Notes under the pieces: generated by a model | The model's database searches: none | Told to the model about the DNA's origin: nothing | The model's input: the letters and a program-made list of their open reading frames with translations, nothing else | Shown here: one piece after another, positions 52,995-63,068 of the stretch | Numbering within the stretch: the first letter of the stretch is position 1 | Layout: each line of letters starts with the position of its first letter | Position numbers and translations under genes: made by a program | Assembly: GCF_017875275.1 (NCBI RefSeq) | Contig: NZ_JAGGML010000001.1 | Span: 4,733,001 to 4,797,000, forward strand | Direction: 5' to 3' | DNA: 64,000 nt | Origin: Xanthobacter flavus | GTDB lineage: Bacteria; Pseudomonadota; Alphaproteobacteria; Rhizobiales; Xanthobacteraceae

Positions 52995-54794
52995 TCACCC
53001 GAAGATCTTCTCGCCGCCGACCCAGGTCTGCGAGACCTTGATCTTCATGATGGCGTCGGGCGCGACCTTGAACGGATCCTGCTCCAGCACGACCAGATCG
53101 GCCTGCTTGCCCACCTCCAGCGTGCCGAGGCGATCGGCCTGGCCGATCTGTGCCGCCGCCGCCGAGGTCACCGCCCGCAGCGCATCCTCCACGGCGATCG
53201 CCTGGTCGGGGCCGATGATGGAATTGTCGATGGCGCAGCGCCGCGTCACCGCGGTCTGAACGAGACGCAGGGACCCGAGGGGAGAGCAGGGCGCGTCCGT
53301 GTGCAGGGTGAAGGGCAGGCTCTCCTTCACGCAGGCGCCGGCCGGATCCATGAAGGCGGTGCGCTGCGGACCGAACAGCTGGTCGCGATAGGCGGCGCCG
53401 TAGAGATAGACGTGGTTCATCAGGAAGCTCGGCTGGACGCCCAGTTTCTTCATGCGCACCAGCTGGTCGGGCCGCGCCAGGGTGGCATGCTCGATGCGGT
53501 TGATTCCCGTCGACGGATTGGCGCCATAGGCGGCCTCGATGGCATCGAGCGCATTGTCGATGGCGGCATCGCCGTTGCAGTGGATCTGCACCGGCCAGCC
53601 GGCCGCCTTGATCGCCGCCACCATGGTCTTCAGCTCGGCCGGCGCATAATTGGGTTGGCCCTTCTCGTCGCCGCCGAGATAGGGGATCGTCTGCGCGCCG
53701 GTCTTGGTCTGGTTGGAGCCGTCGTCCACGATCTTGATGCCGTAGAGCGAGAATCGGGACTCGGGAAATAGTGCCGCCTTGGCGCCGCGGCCGAGGGCCT
53801 TGTAGGCATCGGCGGCGGCCATGTTGTCATACATCAGGCTGGCGCTCAGGCGGCCCGTTCCCGTGGCGGTGAGCTTGGTCAGCCCCTCGATCCAGTCGGG
53901 CTGGACGGTGCCCGGCTCATGGGTCGCGGTATTGCCGAGCGAGGCGCTCATCTTGAAGAAGTCGGTCATCGCCTTGGCGAAGATCGCCGGCGTGATCTTC
54001 GGCAGCGCATGCGTGACGAATTTCAGCAGGGCGCTTTCTTCGTAGATGAGCCCGTTCAGCTTGCCATCCGCGCCGCGGCCGAAATGCCCCCCGCCCGGGA
54101 GCATACCCACATCCGCCGGAATGTCGGCGATGCGAAAGGCGGGGGAATTGGCCGCCCCGTCATGCATGTTGATGTACCAGACCAGGATCGGACGATCCTT
54201 CGACACGCCGTCCAGCTCGGCCATGGACAGGTCGCCGCCCTGCAGCAGATTGTCGAAATTGTAGGCGAGCAGCCATTGGCCCGCCGGCAGCTTCGCGTCG
54301 AGGGCCTTGAGGCCGGCGATCAGGTCGGCGCGGGTGGGGTAATTGGAATAGCCCACATCGGCGAGCAGTTCGGAGAACAGGGCGACGAAGCAGCTGTGCT
54401 GGTGCGGATCGATGAAGCCGGGCAGGAGCGTGCGTCCGTCCAGATCGACGATCTTCGTGGCGGCGCCCTTCAGCCCGGCGATATCCGCGACGGAGCCTGC
54501 CGCGATGATCGCGCCACCCCTGACGGCCACGGCCTCGACCGACTTGGGGCCGGCGGCGGCCAGAGGCAGGATGGTGCCGCCCTGGAAGATCATGTCGGCG
54601 CCCCCCGCCACTTGCGCTCGAGCGCCGTCAGACGGCAGGGCGAGCCCGGCCATGCCGGTCACGGCGCCGGCAAGGGTCATGAAGCTGCGTCGCGAGGGAC
54701 CCGCGCGCCAGGACGCCGGACCGGTGGAACCGATGGACCAGTCGCTGAAGAGACTCTTGTTCGTGAACAGGGTTCCCACGCAGAAGCGGCACAT
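52995..54794 (-). CDS. Tat-exported YtcJ-like metal-dependent amidohydrolase
   Basis: The 599-residue protein belongs to the amidohydrolase-3/YtcJ group: metal-binding [10 protein letters not shown], later His in [12 protein letters not shown] and EHATL, and Asp in [11 protein letters not shown]. An unusual N terminus [10 protein letters not shown] precedes a twin-arginine signal ([20 protein letters not shown], cleavage near ARAQ). The substrate is not predictable; relatives hydrolyse amides, formamides or N-acyl compounds. It is convergent with fadD and lies upstream of rpsB in the opposite direction. Confidence 0.85.
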   Translation of the reverse strand: MCRFCVGTLFTNKSLFSDWSIGSTGPASWRAGPSRRSFMTLAGAVTGMAGLALPSDGARAQVAGGADMIFQGGTILPLAAAGPKSVEAVAVRGGAIIAAGSVADIAGLKGAATKIVDLDGRTLLPGFIDPHQHSCFVALFSELLADVGYSNYPTRADLIAGLKALDAKLPAGQWLLAYNFDNLLQGGDLSMAELDGVSKDRPILVWYINMHDGAANSPAFRIADIPADVGMLPGGGHFGRGADGKLNGLIYEESALLKFVTHALPKITPAIFAKAMTDFFKMSASLGNTATHEPGTVQPDWIEGLTKLTATGTGRLSASLMYDNMAAADAYKALGRGAKAALFPESRFSLYGIKIVDDGSNQTKTGAQTIPYLGGDEKGQPNYAPAELKTMVAAIKAAGWPVQIHCNGDAAIDNALDAIEAAYGANPSTGINRIEHATLARPDQLVRMKKLGVQPSFLMNHVYLYGAAYRDQLFGPQRTAFMDPAGACVKESLPFTLHTDAPCSPLGSLRLVQTAVTRRCAIDNSIIGPDQAIAVEDALRAVTSAAAAQIGQADRLGTLEVGKQADLVVLEQDPFKVAPDAIMKIKVSQTWVGGEKIFG

Positions 54795-55072
54795 GTTCTT
54801 ATCCTTGTCATTGCCAGTTGGCGGGCCACGCCGGGCGCGGCCCGCGCGATCGGCTTCCCCCGTGCTCCCATCGGGCCGTTCACATCATGGCACGATTCTG
54901 GCTCCTCAAGCGCGGTAGCGAGGGCTGCCGGGAGCCGCCACGCTTGCCTGCGGGGCATCCTTCGTGTATGTGCCCGACCCATTCCGCACGCGGACACAGG
55001 CCAGATCGGCCATCCGGTGCCTATCGTCATTGGCGAAGGTACGTCCGCGGAGGCTCAACCGGAGAATACCAA

Positions 55073-56077
55073 GTGGCTCTTCCCGACTATTCGATGCGTC
55101 AGCTCCTCGAAGCTGGCGTGCACTTCGGACATCAGTCCCACCGCTGGAACCCCAAGATGGCTCCGTACATCTTCGGCGTTCGCAACAACATCCACATTCT
55201 CGACCTGTCGCAGACCGTGCCGGCGCTCCACCGCGCCCTGCAGGCCGTGTCCGACACCGTGGCCCAAGGCGGCCGCGTGCTGTTCGTCGGCACCAAGCGC
55301 CAGGCGCAGGAGCAGGTGGCGGACGCCGCCCGCCGCTCCGCCCAGTATTATGTGAATTCCCGCTGGCTCGGCGGCATGCTCACCAACTGGAAGACCATCT
55401 CCAACTCCATCGCCCGGCTGAAGAAGCTGGAGGAGATGCTGGCCGCTCCCGAGGCGTCTTCCGGCTACACCAAGAAGGAGCGCCTGACGCTCTCCCGTGA
55501 AAAGGAGAAGCTGGACAAGGCGCTCGGCGGCATCCGCGACATGGGCGGCCTGCCGGACCTGCTGTTCGTGATCGACACGAACAAGGAAGACATTGCGGTC
55601 AAGGAAGCCCAGCGCCTCGGCATCCCGGTGGCGGCCATCCTCGACACCAATTGCGATCCCGACGGCATCGCTTTCCCGGTCCCGGGCAACGATGACGCCG
55701 GCCGCGCCATCCAGCTCTATTGCGACCTCATCGCCCGCGCCGCCATCGACGGCATCGGCCGTGGCCACAGCGACCTCGGTTACGACACGGGCGCCGAAGA
55801 GGCCCCCCTCGTCGAGGACCTGCCGGTCGAGACCAGCGTGTGGTCGTCCTTCGAGCCGCTCTCCGGTCCGCGCGGCGTCGCCGACGACCTGAAGAAGCTC
55901 ACCGGCGTCAGCCCCGAGATCGAGCAGAAGCTCAACGATCTTGGCGTGTTCCACTTCGGCCAGATCGCCGGTCTCGATGCCACCGATGCGCACCGCATCG
56001 GCGAGGAAGTGGGTCTGCCGGGCCGTGTCGACGGCTGGATCGCCCAGGCCAAGGAGCTGTCTGCCGAGGTCGAGTGA
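55073..56077 (+). CDS. rpsB: 30S ribosomal protein S2 with C-terminal extension
   Basis: The S2 core is residues 1 to about 245 ([20 protein letters not shown] at the start). An added tail of about 70 residues (around [20 protein letters not shown]) resembles the helix-hairpin-helix module found on several alphaproteobacterial proteins such as NuoE. The total is 334 residues against about 240 in E. coli. Translation starts at GTG 55073, preceded by GGAGA. S2 assembles on the small subunit. It leads the conserved rpsB-tsf-pyrH-frr block; the 278-bp upstream region should hold its promoter, but I could not pin one down. Confidence 0.95.
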   Translation: MALPDYSMRQLLEAGVHFGHQSHRWNPKMAPYIFGVRNNIHILDLSQTVPALHRALQAVSDTVAQGGRVLFVGTKRQAQEQVADAARRSAQYYVNSRWLGGMLTNWKTISNSIARLKKLEEMLAAPEASSGYTKKERLTLSREKEKLDKALGGIRDMGGLPDLLFVIDTNKEDIAVKEAQRLGIPVAAILDTNCDPDGIAFPVPGNDDAGRAIQLYCDLIARAAIDGIGRGHSDLGYDTGAEEAPLVEDLPVETSVWSSFEPLSGPRGVADDLKKLTGVSPEIEQKLNDLGVFHFGQIAGLDATDAHRIGEEVGLPGRVDGWIAQAKELSAEVE

Positions 56078-56125
56078 CACCTGTCACCAACCTTGTCGCA
56101 GATCTGAAAACGAATCGAGAGTAAT

Positions 56126-56142
56126 GGGGCGCACCGCGCCCC
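56126..56142 (+). terminator. First hairpin between rpsB and tsf
   Basis: GGGGCGC-ACC-GCGCCCC forms a 7-bp stem in the 121-bp rpsB-tsf gap. No T-run is present; probably an attenuator or processing signal. Confidence 0.45.
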
Positions 56143-56176
56143 CACGGCCGGCTCGGGCGCACCGTGGCCGGCCGTG
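56143..56176 (+). terminator. Second hairpin between rpsB and tsf
   Basis: CACGGCCGG (56143-56151) and CCGGCCGTG (56168-56176) form a 9-bp stem directly abutting the first hairpin, 22 bp before the tsf start. Together they may set the S2/EF-Ts ratio. Confidence 0.45.
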
Positions 56177-56198
56177 GCGCGAGAAGAAGGGATTGAAC

Positions 56199-57122
56199 AT
56201 GGCTGCGATCACCGCCGGGCTCGTGAAGGAACTGCGCGACAAGACCGGCGCAGGCATGATGGACTGCAAGTCCGCGCTCACCGAGACGAACGGCGACGTC
56301 GAGGCTGCCATCGACTGGCTGCGCAAGAAGGGCCTCGCCAAGGCCGCCAAGAAGGCCGGCCGCGTGGCCGCCGAGGGCCTGGTCGCGGTCGAGTCCTCCG
56401 GCCACTACGCCGCCGCCGTCGAGGTGAATGCCGAGACCGACTTCGTGGCGCGCAACCCCGACTTCCAGGCGTTCGTGCGTGAGGTGGCCAAGGTCGCCCT
56501 CAACACGGACGGCTCCCTGGAGGCCGTCGCCGCCGCCAAGTTTCCGGGCGAGGACGTCACCGTCGCCGACCGCCTCACGGCGCTCATCGCCACCATCGGC
56601 GAGAACATGACGCTCCGCCGTTCGGTGAAGCTCACGGTCTCCAAGGGCGTGATCGCCTCCTACGTGCACGGTGCCGTGGTCGAGGGCCAGGGCCGCATCG
56701 GCGTGCTCGTGGCGCTCGAGTCCGAGGGCGACGTGGAGAAGCTCTCCACCCTCGGCCGGCAGATCGCCATGCATGTGGCGGCCCTCAACCCGCTGGCGCT
56801 CGACGCCTCCGGCATCGACGAGGCCACCATCGCCCGCGAGAAGGCCATCCTGCTCGAGAAGCACCAGGGCAAGCCCGCCAACGTGCAGGACAAGATCGCC
56901 GAAAGCGGCATGAAGAGCTTCTTCAAGGAGAACACCCTCCTCGACCAGCCCTTCGTGCATGACGGCTCCAAGTCCGTCGCGCAGGTGCTGAAGGAGGCCG
57001 AGGGCCAGGTCGGCGCTCCGGTCAAGCTCACCGCCTTCGTGCGCTACGCGCTCGGCGAGGGCATCGAGAAGGAAGAGACCGACTTCGCGGCCGAGGTGGC
57101 CGCCGCCGCCGGCCAGTCCTGA
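56199..57122 (+). CDS. tsf: Elongation factor Ts
   Basis: The 307-residue protein begins [20 protein letters not shown] with the EF-Ts signature [12 protein letters not shown] and [18 protein letters not shown], and the core domains follow ([10 protein letters not shown]). It recycles EF-Tu by exchanging GDP for GTP in the cytoplasm. GAAGAAGGGATTGAAC precedes the ATG. It lies 121 bases after rpsB, the canonical partner. Confidence 0.96.
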   Translation: MAAITAGLVKELRDKTGAGMMDCKSALTETNGDVEAAIDWLRKKGLAKAAKKAGRVAAEGLVAVESSGHYAAAVEVNAETDFVARNPDFQAFVREVAKVALNTDGSLEAVAAAKFPGEDVTVADRLTALIATIGENMTLRRSVKLTVSKGVIASYVHGAVVEGQGRIGVLVALESEGDVEKLSTLGRQIAMHVAALNPLALDASGIDEATIAREKAILLEKHQGKPANVQDKIAESGMKSFFKENTLLDQPFVHDGSKSVAQVLKEAEGQVGAPVKLTAFVRYALGEGIEKEETDFAAEVAAAAGQS

Positions 57123-57145
57123 TCGCAGGCGGGGAGGGGGCTCCC

Positions 57146-57916
57146 ATGACCGCGATTTCCGACGATTCGGACTATCCCGAACCCCCGGCGCCCTTCGCGG
57201 CGCCGGGACTGCCTTATCCCCGCATCCTGGTGAAGGTCTCCGGCGAGGCGCTCATGGGCGCCGAGCCCTTCGGCCTGCATCCGCCCACCGTCGCCCGCAT
57301 CGCCCGTGACCTCGTCGCCGCCCGTGCGGCGGGGTGCGAGGTGGCGGTCGTCGTCGGCGGCGGCAACATCCTGCGCGGCGCGCGCGTCGCGGACGAGAAC
57401 CTCGACCGCGCCACCGCCGACCACATGGGCATGCTCGCCACCGTCATGAACGGCCTGGCGCTGGAACGGGCCATCGAGGCTGCCGGCGCCCCGGCGCGCA
57501 CGCTCTCCGCCATTCCCATGCCGACGGTGTGCGAGCCCTACGCCCGCCAGCCGGCCATGCGGCACCTGCGGCGCGGCCGCATCGTGGTGCTCACCGGCGG
57601 AACGGGAAATCCCTACTTCACCACCGACACCGGAGCCGTGCTCCGCGCGGCCGAGCTGGACTGCGACGCTGTGCTGAAGGCGACCAATGTGGATGGCGTC
57701 TATTCCGCCGATCCCAAGCTCGATCCCTCGGCCACGCGCTACGACCGCATCACCCATGACGAGGCGCTCTCCCGCGATCTGAAGGTGATGGATGCGGCTG
57801 CGTTCGCGCTTGCCCGCGAAGCGGCGTTGCCGATAATCGTGTTTTCCATCCGTGAGCCCGGCGCCATCGCCACGGCGGCGATGGGCGAGGGGCGCGTCAC
57901 CGTCGTCGCGCCCTGA
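57146..57916 (+). CDS. pyrH: UMP kinase
   Basis: This 256-residue amino-acid-kinase-fold enzyme shows [43 protein letters not shown] and [14 protein letters not shown]. It phosphorylates UMP to UDP in the cytoplasm. Compared with E. coli PyrH it has a roughly 15-residue acidic/Pro-rich N-terminal extension ([14 protein letters not shown]). It starts 23 bases after tsf, following GGGGAGGGGGCTCCC. Confidence 0.95.
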   Translation: MTAISDDSDYPEPPAPFAAPGLPYPRILVKVSGEALMGAEPFGLHPPTVARIARDLVAARAAGCEVAVVVGGGNILRGARVADENLDRATADHMGMLATVMNGLALERAIEAAGAPARTLSAIPMPTVCEPYARQPAMRHLRRGRIVVLTGGTGNPYFTTDTGAVLRAAELDCDAVLKATNVDGVYSADPKLDPSATRYDRITHDEALSRDLKVMDAAAFALAREAALPIIVFSIREPGAIATAAMGEGRVTVVAP

Positions 57917-58120
57917 TCCGGCTCGGCGAGGGCGGGCGCTGCGCGGCCACCGAATTGCCGTGTCGCGCTGCCATGCCGATTGTCGCGGCGACAGTCTCCG
58001 GGCACCCGGATCCGTCACCGCCCGCCGGGCCTTTCCTGTCGGGGCCGCACCGACGCATGGAATCTGAAACGTTTCCGTGCGATTGAAGCCTGCCCGCGAT
58101 CTTGAACACAGAGGATAGTC

Positions 58121-58684
58121 ATGACCACCGGGACCTTCGACATGGCCGATCTCAAGCGCCGCATGCATGGCGCGGTCGGCGTGCTCAGGGAAGAACTGGG
58201 AGGCCTGCGCACCGGCCGCGCCTCGGCCAGCCTTCTCGAACCGATCACGATCGAGGCCTATGGCGCGCGGATGCCGCTGAACCAGGTGGCCACCGTCTCC
58301 GTCCCCGAGGCCCGCATGCTCTCCGTGCAGGTGTGGGACCGCGGCATGGTGAATGCCGTGGAAAAGGCGATCCGCGATTCGAATCTCGGCCTCAACCCGG
58401 CGACCGAGGGCCAGGTGCTGCGCCTGCGCATCCCGGAACTCAACCAGGAGCGCCGCCAGGAGCTCGTCAAGGTTGCGCACAAGTACGCCGAGGCCGCCCG
58501 GGTCGCGGTACGTCATGTGCGTCGCGACGGGATGGACCTGCTGAAGAAGCTGGAAAAGGACAGCGAGATGGGGTCCGATGAGCTGGAGCGCCTCTCGAAG
58601 GATGTCCAGAAGGCGACCGACGAGACCATCTCCGAGATCGACCAGACCCTCGCCCAGAAGGAAAAGGAAATCCTTTCCGTCTGA
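58121..58684 (+). CDS. frr: Ribosome recycling factor
   Basis: The 187-residue protein carries the RRF domain: [30 protein letters not shown] at the N-terminal helix, then [21 protein letters not shown], and the C-terminal helix ending [13 protein letters not shown]. It splits post-termination ribosomes with EF-G. It follows pyrH after 204 bp that contain no gene, possibly a second promoter. CAGAGGATAGTC precedes the ATG. Confidence 0.96.
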   Translation: MTTGTFDMADLKRRMHGAVGVLREELGGLRTGRASASLLEPITIEAYGARMPLNQVATVSVPEARMLSVQVWDRGMVNAVEKAIRDSNLGLNPATEGQVLRLRIPELNQERRQELVKVAHKYAEAARVAVRHVRRDGMDLLKKLEKDSEMGSDELERLSKDVQKATDETISEIDQTLAQKEKEILSV

Positions 58685-58712
58685 GTGCAGGCAACGCGGC
58701 GGGGCAGGGGCT

Positions 58713-58736
58713 GCCGGCCAGTTTCTGTCGGCCGGC
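58713..58736 (+). terminator. Hairpin between frr and uppS
   Basis: GCCGGCC (58713-58719) and GGCCGGC (58730-58736) form a 7-bp stem 29 bp past the frr stop. It has no T-run and may allow partial read-through into uppS. Confidence 0.4.
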
Positions 58737-58772
58737 GCGGTTTGAGAGCCAACGCGGTTTGAGGACGAAGGT

Positions 58773-59603
58773 GTGAGCCCTGAGCAAGCCATGACCGCGC
58801 GTGCCGCGAGCGAGACCGCCGTACCCGGCCGGACGCCGCCCGCCGTTCCCGTGGCGGGTGGCCAGCCGACGCCCGCACCGGCGCCGCGATGCGTTCCCGT
58901 GCATGTCGGCGTCATCATGGACGGCAACGGCCGCTGGGCCACGTCCCGCAAGCTGCCGCGCGTGGAGGGACATCGCCGCGGCGTCGAGGCGCTGCGCCGC
59001 TGCGTGCGGGCCGCGCGCGAGATCGGCATCCGCTTCCTCACCATCTACAGCTTCTCCGCGGAGAATTGGTCGCGCCCCGTCAGCGAGGTGACGGAGCTGA
59101 TGCGGCTGCTGAAGTTCTTCCTGCGTCACGATCTCGCCGAGCTGCATTCCGGCAACGTGCGGGTGAAGGTGATCGGGGAGCGGGCCGGCCTTGCCCCCGA
59201 CATCCGCCAGCTGCTCGACGATGCCGAAGCGCTGACCTGCGACAATACCGGCCTCACGCTGGTGGTTGCCTTCAACTATGGCGCGCGCCAGGAGATCGCC
59301 TCGGCCGTCGCGCGCATCGCGGCGGATGTGGCGGCCGGGCGGGTGAAGCCCGAGGACGTGGACGTGGAGATGATCTCCCAGCGGCTCGAAACCGCCGGCA
59401 TCCCCGATCCTGACCTCATCGTGCGCACCTCCGGTGAGCAGCGGCTGTCGAATTTCCTGCTGTGGCAGGCCGCCTATTCCGAGTTCGTGTTCCTGCCCAT
59501 CTACTGGCCTGACTTCGACAAGGCCGCCCTCCTCGCGGCCATCGACGAATTTGCCCGGCGCGACCGGCGGTTCGGCGGCGTGACGCCCCGCACCGGACCC
59601 TGA
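58773..59603 (+). CDS. uppS: Isoprenyl (undecaprenyl) diphosphate synthase
   Basis: The 276-residue cis-prenyltransferase shows [12 protein letters not shown] with the catalytic Asp, [27 protein letters not shown] and the C-terminal signature [26 protein letters not shown]. It makes the lipid carrier for peptidoglycan and surface glycans. The start is GTG at 58773 with GAGGACGAAGGT upstream; the first 35-40 residues are a low-complexity Ala/Pro extension, so an internal start at ATG 58791 is possible. Confidence 0.93.
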   Translation: MSPEQAMTARAASETAVPGRTPPAVPVAGGQPTPAPAPRCVPVHVGVIMDGNGRWATSRKLPRVEGHRRGVEALRRCVRAAREIGIRFLTIYSFSAENWSRPVSEVTELMRLLKFFLRHDLAELHSGNVRVKVIGERAGLAPDIRQLLDDAEALTCDNTGLTLVVAFNYGARQEIASAVARIAADVAAGRVKPEDVDVEMISQRLETAGIPDPDLIVRTSGEQRLSNFLLWQAAYSEFVFLPIYWPDFDKAALLAAIDEFARRDRRFGGVTPRTGP

Positions 59604-59608
59604 CCCTC

Positions 59609-60421
59609 GTGCATTTCGGCTCAGACCTCGGCAATCGCACCCTGTCCGCCCTCGTCCTCGTGCCGGTGGTGCTCGCCACGGCGTGGTTCGGCGGTATCCC
59701 CTTCGCCATTCTCTGGGTGGTTGCCGGGCTGCTTGTCCTGAACGAATGGGCTGTCATCGCGCGGCTCGATCATCGCCCGGTCTATCTTGGCCTCGGCGGC
59801 CTCGGCCTTGTGGCCGGCGGCGTGCTGGCGGTGACCTCCGATCCCACTTGGGCCTTCAGCGCGGCCGTGCTCAGCGCCGCCGCCTGCACCCTTGCCGTGC
59901 CGCGGCAAAGCGCCTGGGCGCTGGCCGGCGTGTTGGCGGCGGCCAGCGCGGCGCTCCCCGTGGTGGTCCTGCGCGGCACCTCGCCGCTGGGCCTTTCGGC
60001 CGTGCTCTATCTGTGCGCCATCGTCTGGGCTACCGACATCTTCGCCTATTTCACCGGCCGCGCCCTTGGCGGGCCGAAGCTGTGGCCACGGGTGTCGCCG
60101 AACAAGACGTGGTCAGGCGCCATCGGCGGAACGCTTCTTGGAACCCTCTGCGGCCTCGCGGTCGCCTACGCGTCCGGCGCGCCGGCCCTGCTGCCGCTCG
60201 CCGGCCTCTCCCTCCTGCTCAGCATCGTCAGCCAGGCCGGCGACCTCGCGGAATCGGCGGTCAAGCGCCTGTTCGGCGTGAAGGATGCGAGCCGGCTCAT
60301 TCCCGGCCATGGCGGCCTGCTCGACCGGCTCGACGGCTTCGCCGCGGCCGCGCTGGTGGCGGTCGTCGCCGCGGTGCTGCGCAATGCGGGCGACCCGGCG
60401 GCCGGTCTGCTTTTGTGGTAG
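59609..60421 (+). CDS. cdsA: Phosphatidate cytidylyltransferase
   Basis: The 270-residue membrane enzyme has about seven helices and the CdsA signature near its C terminus (SAVKRLFGVKDASRLIPGHGGLLDRLDGF). It makes CDP-diacylglycerol from phosphatidate and CTP, the precursor of phospholipids. Translation starts at GTG 59609, 5 bases after uppS, so coupling is likely. It is shorter than E. coli CdsA (285). Confidence 0.92.
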   Translation: MHFGSDLGNRTLSALVLVPVVLATAWFGGIPFAILWVVAGLLVLNEWAVIARLDHRPVYLGLGGLGLVAGGVLAVTSDPTWAFSAAVLSAAACTLAVPRQSAWALAGVLAAASAALPVVVLRGTSPLGLSAVLYLCAIVWATDIFAYFTGRALGGPKLWPRVSPNKTWSGAIGGTLLGTLCGLAVAYASGAPALLPLAGLSLLLSIVSQAGDLAESAVKRLFGVKDASRLIPGHGGLLDRLDGFAAAALVAVVAAVLRNAGDPAAGLLLW

Positions 60422-60430
60422 GACGCTCCC

Positions 60431-61600
60431 ATGAAACGTCTCTCCGTGCTCGGGGCCACGGGCTCCATCGGTCACAGCGTCCGCAAGGTTCTGGCGGATG
60501 CGCCCGGCCTTTATGAGGTCGAGGCCGTGGCCGGCGGGCGCGATGCCGCTGCCCTTGCCGAGACCGCGCGCGCCCTCGGCGCCCGCTTCGCGGCGCTGGC
60601 CGACCCCGCCGGGGGCGCCGCGTTGAAGGACGCCCTCGCCGGCAGCGGCATCGAGAGCGGCGCCGGACCCGAGGCGGTGCTGGACGCCGCGCGCCGCGAC
60701 ACGGACGTGGTGGTGAGCGCCATCGTCGGCTGCGCCGGGCTCGCCCCTACGGTCGCCGCCTTCGCGCCCGGCCGTCGCGTCGCGCTCGCCAACAAGGAGT
60801 GCCTCGTCGCCGCTGGCGCCTTCTTCATGGCCGAGGCGGCCCGGCTCGACACCGAGATCCTGCCCGTGGATTCCGAGCACAACGCCATCTTCCAGGCGCT
60901 CTCGGCCGGTCCCCACAAGGCGGTGGAGAAGATCACGCTCACGGCCTCCGGCGGCCCGTTCCGGCTCAAGAGCCGGGAGGAGATCGCCCGCGCTTTGCCG
61001 CAGGATGCGCTGAAGCATCCCAACTGGAACATGGGCGCCAAGGTCACCATCGATTCCGCGACGCTCATGAACAAGGGGCTGGAGCTGATCGAGGCCCAGC
61101 ACCTGTTCGCGGTATCCGCCGACCAGCTGGACGCCGTGGTCCATGCCGAGTCGGTGGTGCATGGCCTCGTCTCCTTCATCGACGGCTCGGTGACTGCCGG
61201 ACTGGCGCTTCCGGACATGTGCGTGCCCATCGCCCATTGCCTCGCCTACCCCGAACGGGTGGCCACCTCCTGCCGCAAGCTCGATCTCGTGGCGCTCGGG
61301 CGCCTCAGCTTCGAAGCGCCGGACCTCGCGCGCTTCCCCGCCCTCGGCCTCGCCCATGAGGTGCTGAAGCAGGGCGGCGTCGCCGCCACCATCCTCAATG
61401 CGGCGAATGAGATCGCCGTCGCGGCCTTCCTGGAGGGGCGGATCGGCTTCTACGGCATCACCGATATCGTGGCCGCGACCCTCGACCGCATCAACGGTGG
61501 TCCCGCACCGGCGAGCATCGCCGAGGCGTTGGACGCCGACCAGCTTGCGCGCAGAACGGCAACCGGACTTCTGCCCAAGTTTGCCGCAAAGGCATCCTAA
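60431..61600 (+). CDS. dxr: 1-deoxy-D-xylulose 5-phosphate reductoisomerase
   Basis: The 389-residue enzyme begins with the NADPH motif LGATGSIG and has the metal/substrate region PVDSEHNAIFQAL, KITLTASGGPF, and NMGAKVTIDSATLMNKGLELIEA. It commits the MEP isoprenoid pathway, which supplies the upstream uppS product. It follows cdsA by 9 bases in the conserved cdsA-dxr-rseP-bamA order. Confidence 0.96.
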   Translation: MKRLSVLGATGSIGHSVRKVLADAPGLYEVEAVAGGRDAAALAETARALGARFAALADPAGGAALKDALAGSGIESGAGPEAVLDAARRDTDVVVSAIVGCAGLAPTVAAFAPGRRVALANKECLVAAGAFFMAEAARLDTEILPVDSEHNAIFQALSAGPHKAVEKITLTASGGPFRLKSREEIARALPQDALKHPNWNMGAKVTIDSATLMNKGLELIEAQHLFAVSADQLDAVVHAESVVHGLVSFIDGSVTAGLALPDMCVPIAHCLAYPERVATSCRKLDLVALGRLSFEAPDLARFPALGLAHEVLKQGGVAATILNAANEIAVAAFLEGRIGFYGITDIVAATLDRINGGPAPASIAEALDADQLARRTATGLLPKFAAKAS

Positions 61601-61702
61601 GAGCAGTTTCCGTCGCGCGGCTCCGGTGCACCGAGGCTGGCGAGCGCGCGATAAGTGTGTAGGTTTGGCCACCCCCGCGGTTGGCCGCGAGAAGAGGAAC
61701 GG

Positions 61703-62863
61703 ATGATGGATGTGATTTCCGGTCTCGGTGCGAACCTTGGCACGCTGTCCTCCACTCTCCTCGGTTATGTCATCCCCTTCCTGTTCGTCCTGACGATCGT
61801 GGTGTTCTTCCACGAGCTGGGGCACTTCTGGGTCGCGCGCCGGGCCGGCGTGCGGGTGATGACCTTCTCCCTGGGCTTCGGGCCCGAGATCGCCGGCTTC
61901 AACGACCGGCACGGCACCCGCTGGCGCATCGCCGCGGTGCCGCTCGGCGGATATGTGCGATTCTTCGGCGACGAGGACGCTGCCTCCACCCCGGATGCCG
62001 CCCGCCTGTCGCAGATGTCGGCCGCCGAGCGCAGCGAGAGCTTCTTCTACAAGCCGGTGGCGTGGCGCGCGGCCATCGTCGCGGCGGGCCCCATCGCCAA
62101 TTTTCTGCTGGCCATCGCCATCTTCGCCATCGTCTTCATGGTGTTCGGCAAGCAGGTGACGGCGCCGCGCGTGGATCAGATCAATCCCGGCAGCGCCGCG
62201 GACGTGGCCGGCTTCAAGCCCGGCGACCTTGTGGTGGAGATCGACGGCGCCAAGGTGACGAGCTTCTCCGACATGCAGCGCATCGTCGGCTCCCACGCCG
62301 GCCAGCCGCTGGCGTTCACCGTCGAGCGCGGCGACCGGCAGGTCACTCTCACGGCCACGCCTGAGCTGAAGGAAGTCAAGGACCCGTTCGGCAACACGCA
62401 CCGCACCGGGCTTCTCGGAATCTCCCGCTCGCTCGCGGCAGGCGATGTGACGACCCAGCGCTTCGGCCCCGTCGAGGCCATCGGCATGGGTGTGCAGGAG
62501 ACCTGGTTCGTGGTGGCCCGCACCTTCGATTACCTCGGAGGCCTCGTGGCCGGGCGCGAGTCGGCCGACCAGCTCGGCGGACCCATCCGCATCGCCCAGG
62601 TGTCCGGGCAGGTCGCGACGTTTGGTATCGGAGCACTTCTATCCCTGGCGGCGGTGCTGTCCGTCTCTATCGGATTGCTTAACCTCTTTCCCATCCCGCT
62701 GTTGGATGGCGGCCACCTTCTGTTCTACGCTTTCGAGGCGATCCGTGGCCGCCCGCTGAGTGCCCGGACGCAGGACATCGGCTTCCGCATCGGCCTCGCG
62801 CTGGTGCTGATGCTGATGATCTTCGCCACCTGGAACGACGTGCTGCATATTGCTGCGATGTAA
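61703..62863 (+). CDS. rseP: Site-2 protease RseP (RIP metalloprotease)
   Basis: The 386-residue integral membrane zinc protease has HELGH at residues 37-41 in helix 1, the GFGPEI and PLGGYVRFFGDED segments, one PDZ domain (QINPGSAADVAGFKPGDLVVEI), and the third-ligand motif LLDGGHLL near the C terminus. It cleaves anti-sigma factors and remnant signal peptides in the inner membrane. It has one PDZ domain, whereas E. coli RseP has two. The start is ATG 61703 (or 61706) after GAAGAGGAAC. Confidence 0.94.
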   Translation: MMDVISGLGANLGTLSSTLLGYVIPFLFVLTIVVFFHELGHFWVARRAGVRVMTFSLGFGPEIAGFNDRHGTRWRIAAVPLGGYVRFFGDEDAASTPDAARLSQMSAAERSESFFYKPVAWRAAIVAAGPIANFLLAIAIFAIVFMVFGKQVTAPRVDQINPGSAADVAGFKPGDLVVEIDGAKVTSFSDMQRIVGSHAGQPLAFTVERGDRQVTLTATPELKEVKDPFGNTHRTGLLGISRSLAAGDVTTQRFGPVEAIGMGVQETWFVVARTFDYLGGLVAGRESADQLGGPIRIAQVSGQVATFGIGALLSLAAVLSVSIGLLNLFPIPLLDGGHLLFYAFEAIRGRPLSARTQDIGFRIGLALVLMLMIFATWNDVLHIAAM

Positions 62864-63068
62864 GGGATTTTGATTTGCCGCACCGGGGTCGTGGCGAGCG
62901 GGCAACGGTCTCCGGAAAAGGGCAGTCTTCGGCCGCCGCTCGGTTTGCACCTGCGGTAAAAGACTGTACAAGCGGCAGCGCAGGGTGAGAATCCGTCCCT
63001 GTGTCCGGGCGCTTGTCCGGTAAGGGCGGCGGGTTCGAGAACAACGATATTTCAAGGTTGCGCACCAT

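Noticed and set aside
54795-55072. TTGCCT...GTATGT as an rpsB promoter
   Set aside because: The match to consensus is weak and not better than chance in this composition, so it is not listed as a feature.
57917-58120. A small gene between pyrH and frr
   Set aside because: Short open frames here lack a ribosome binding site and any coding-like composition; the gap is more likely regulatory.
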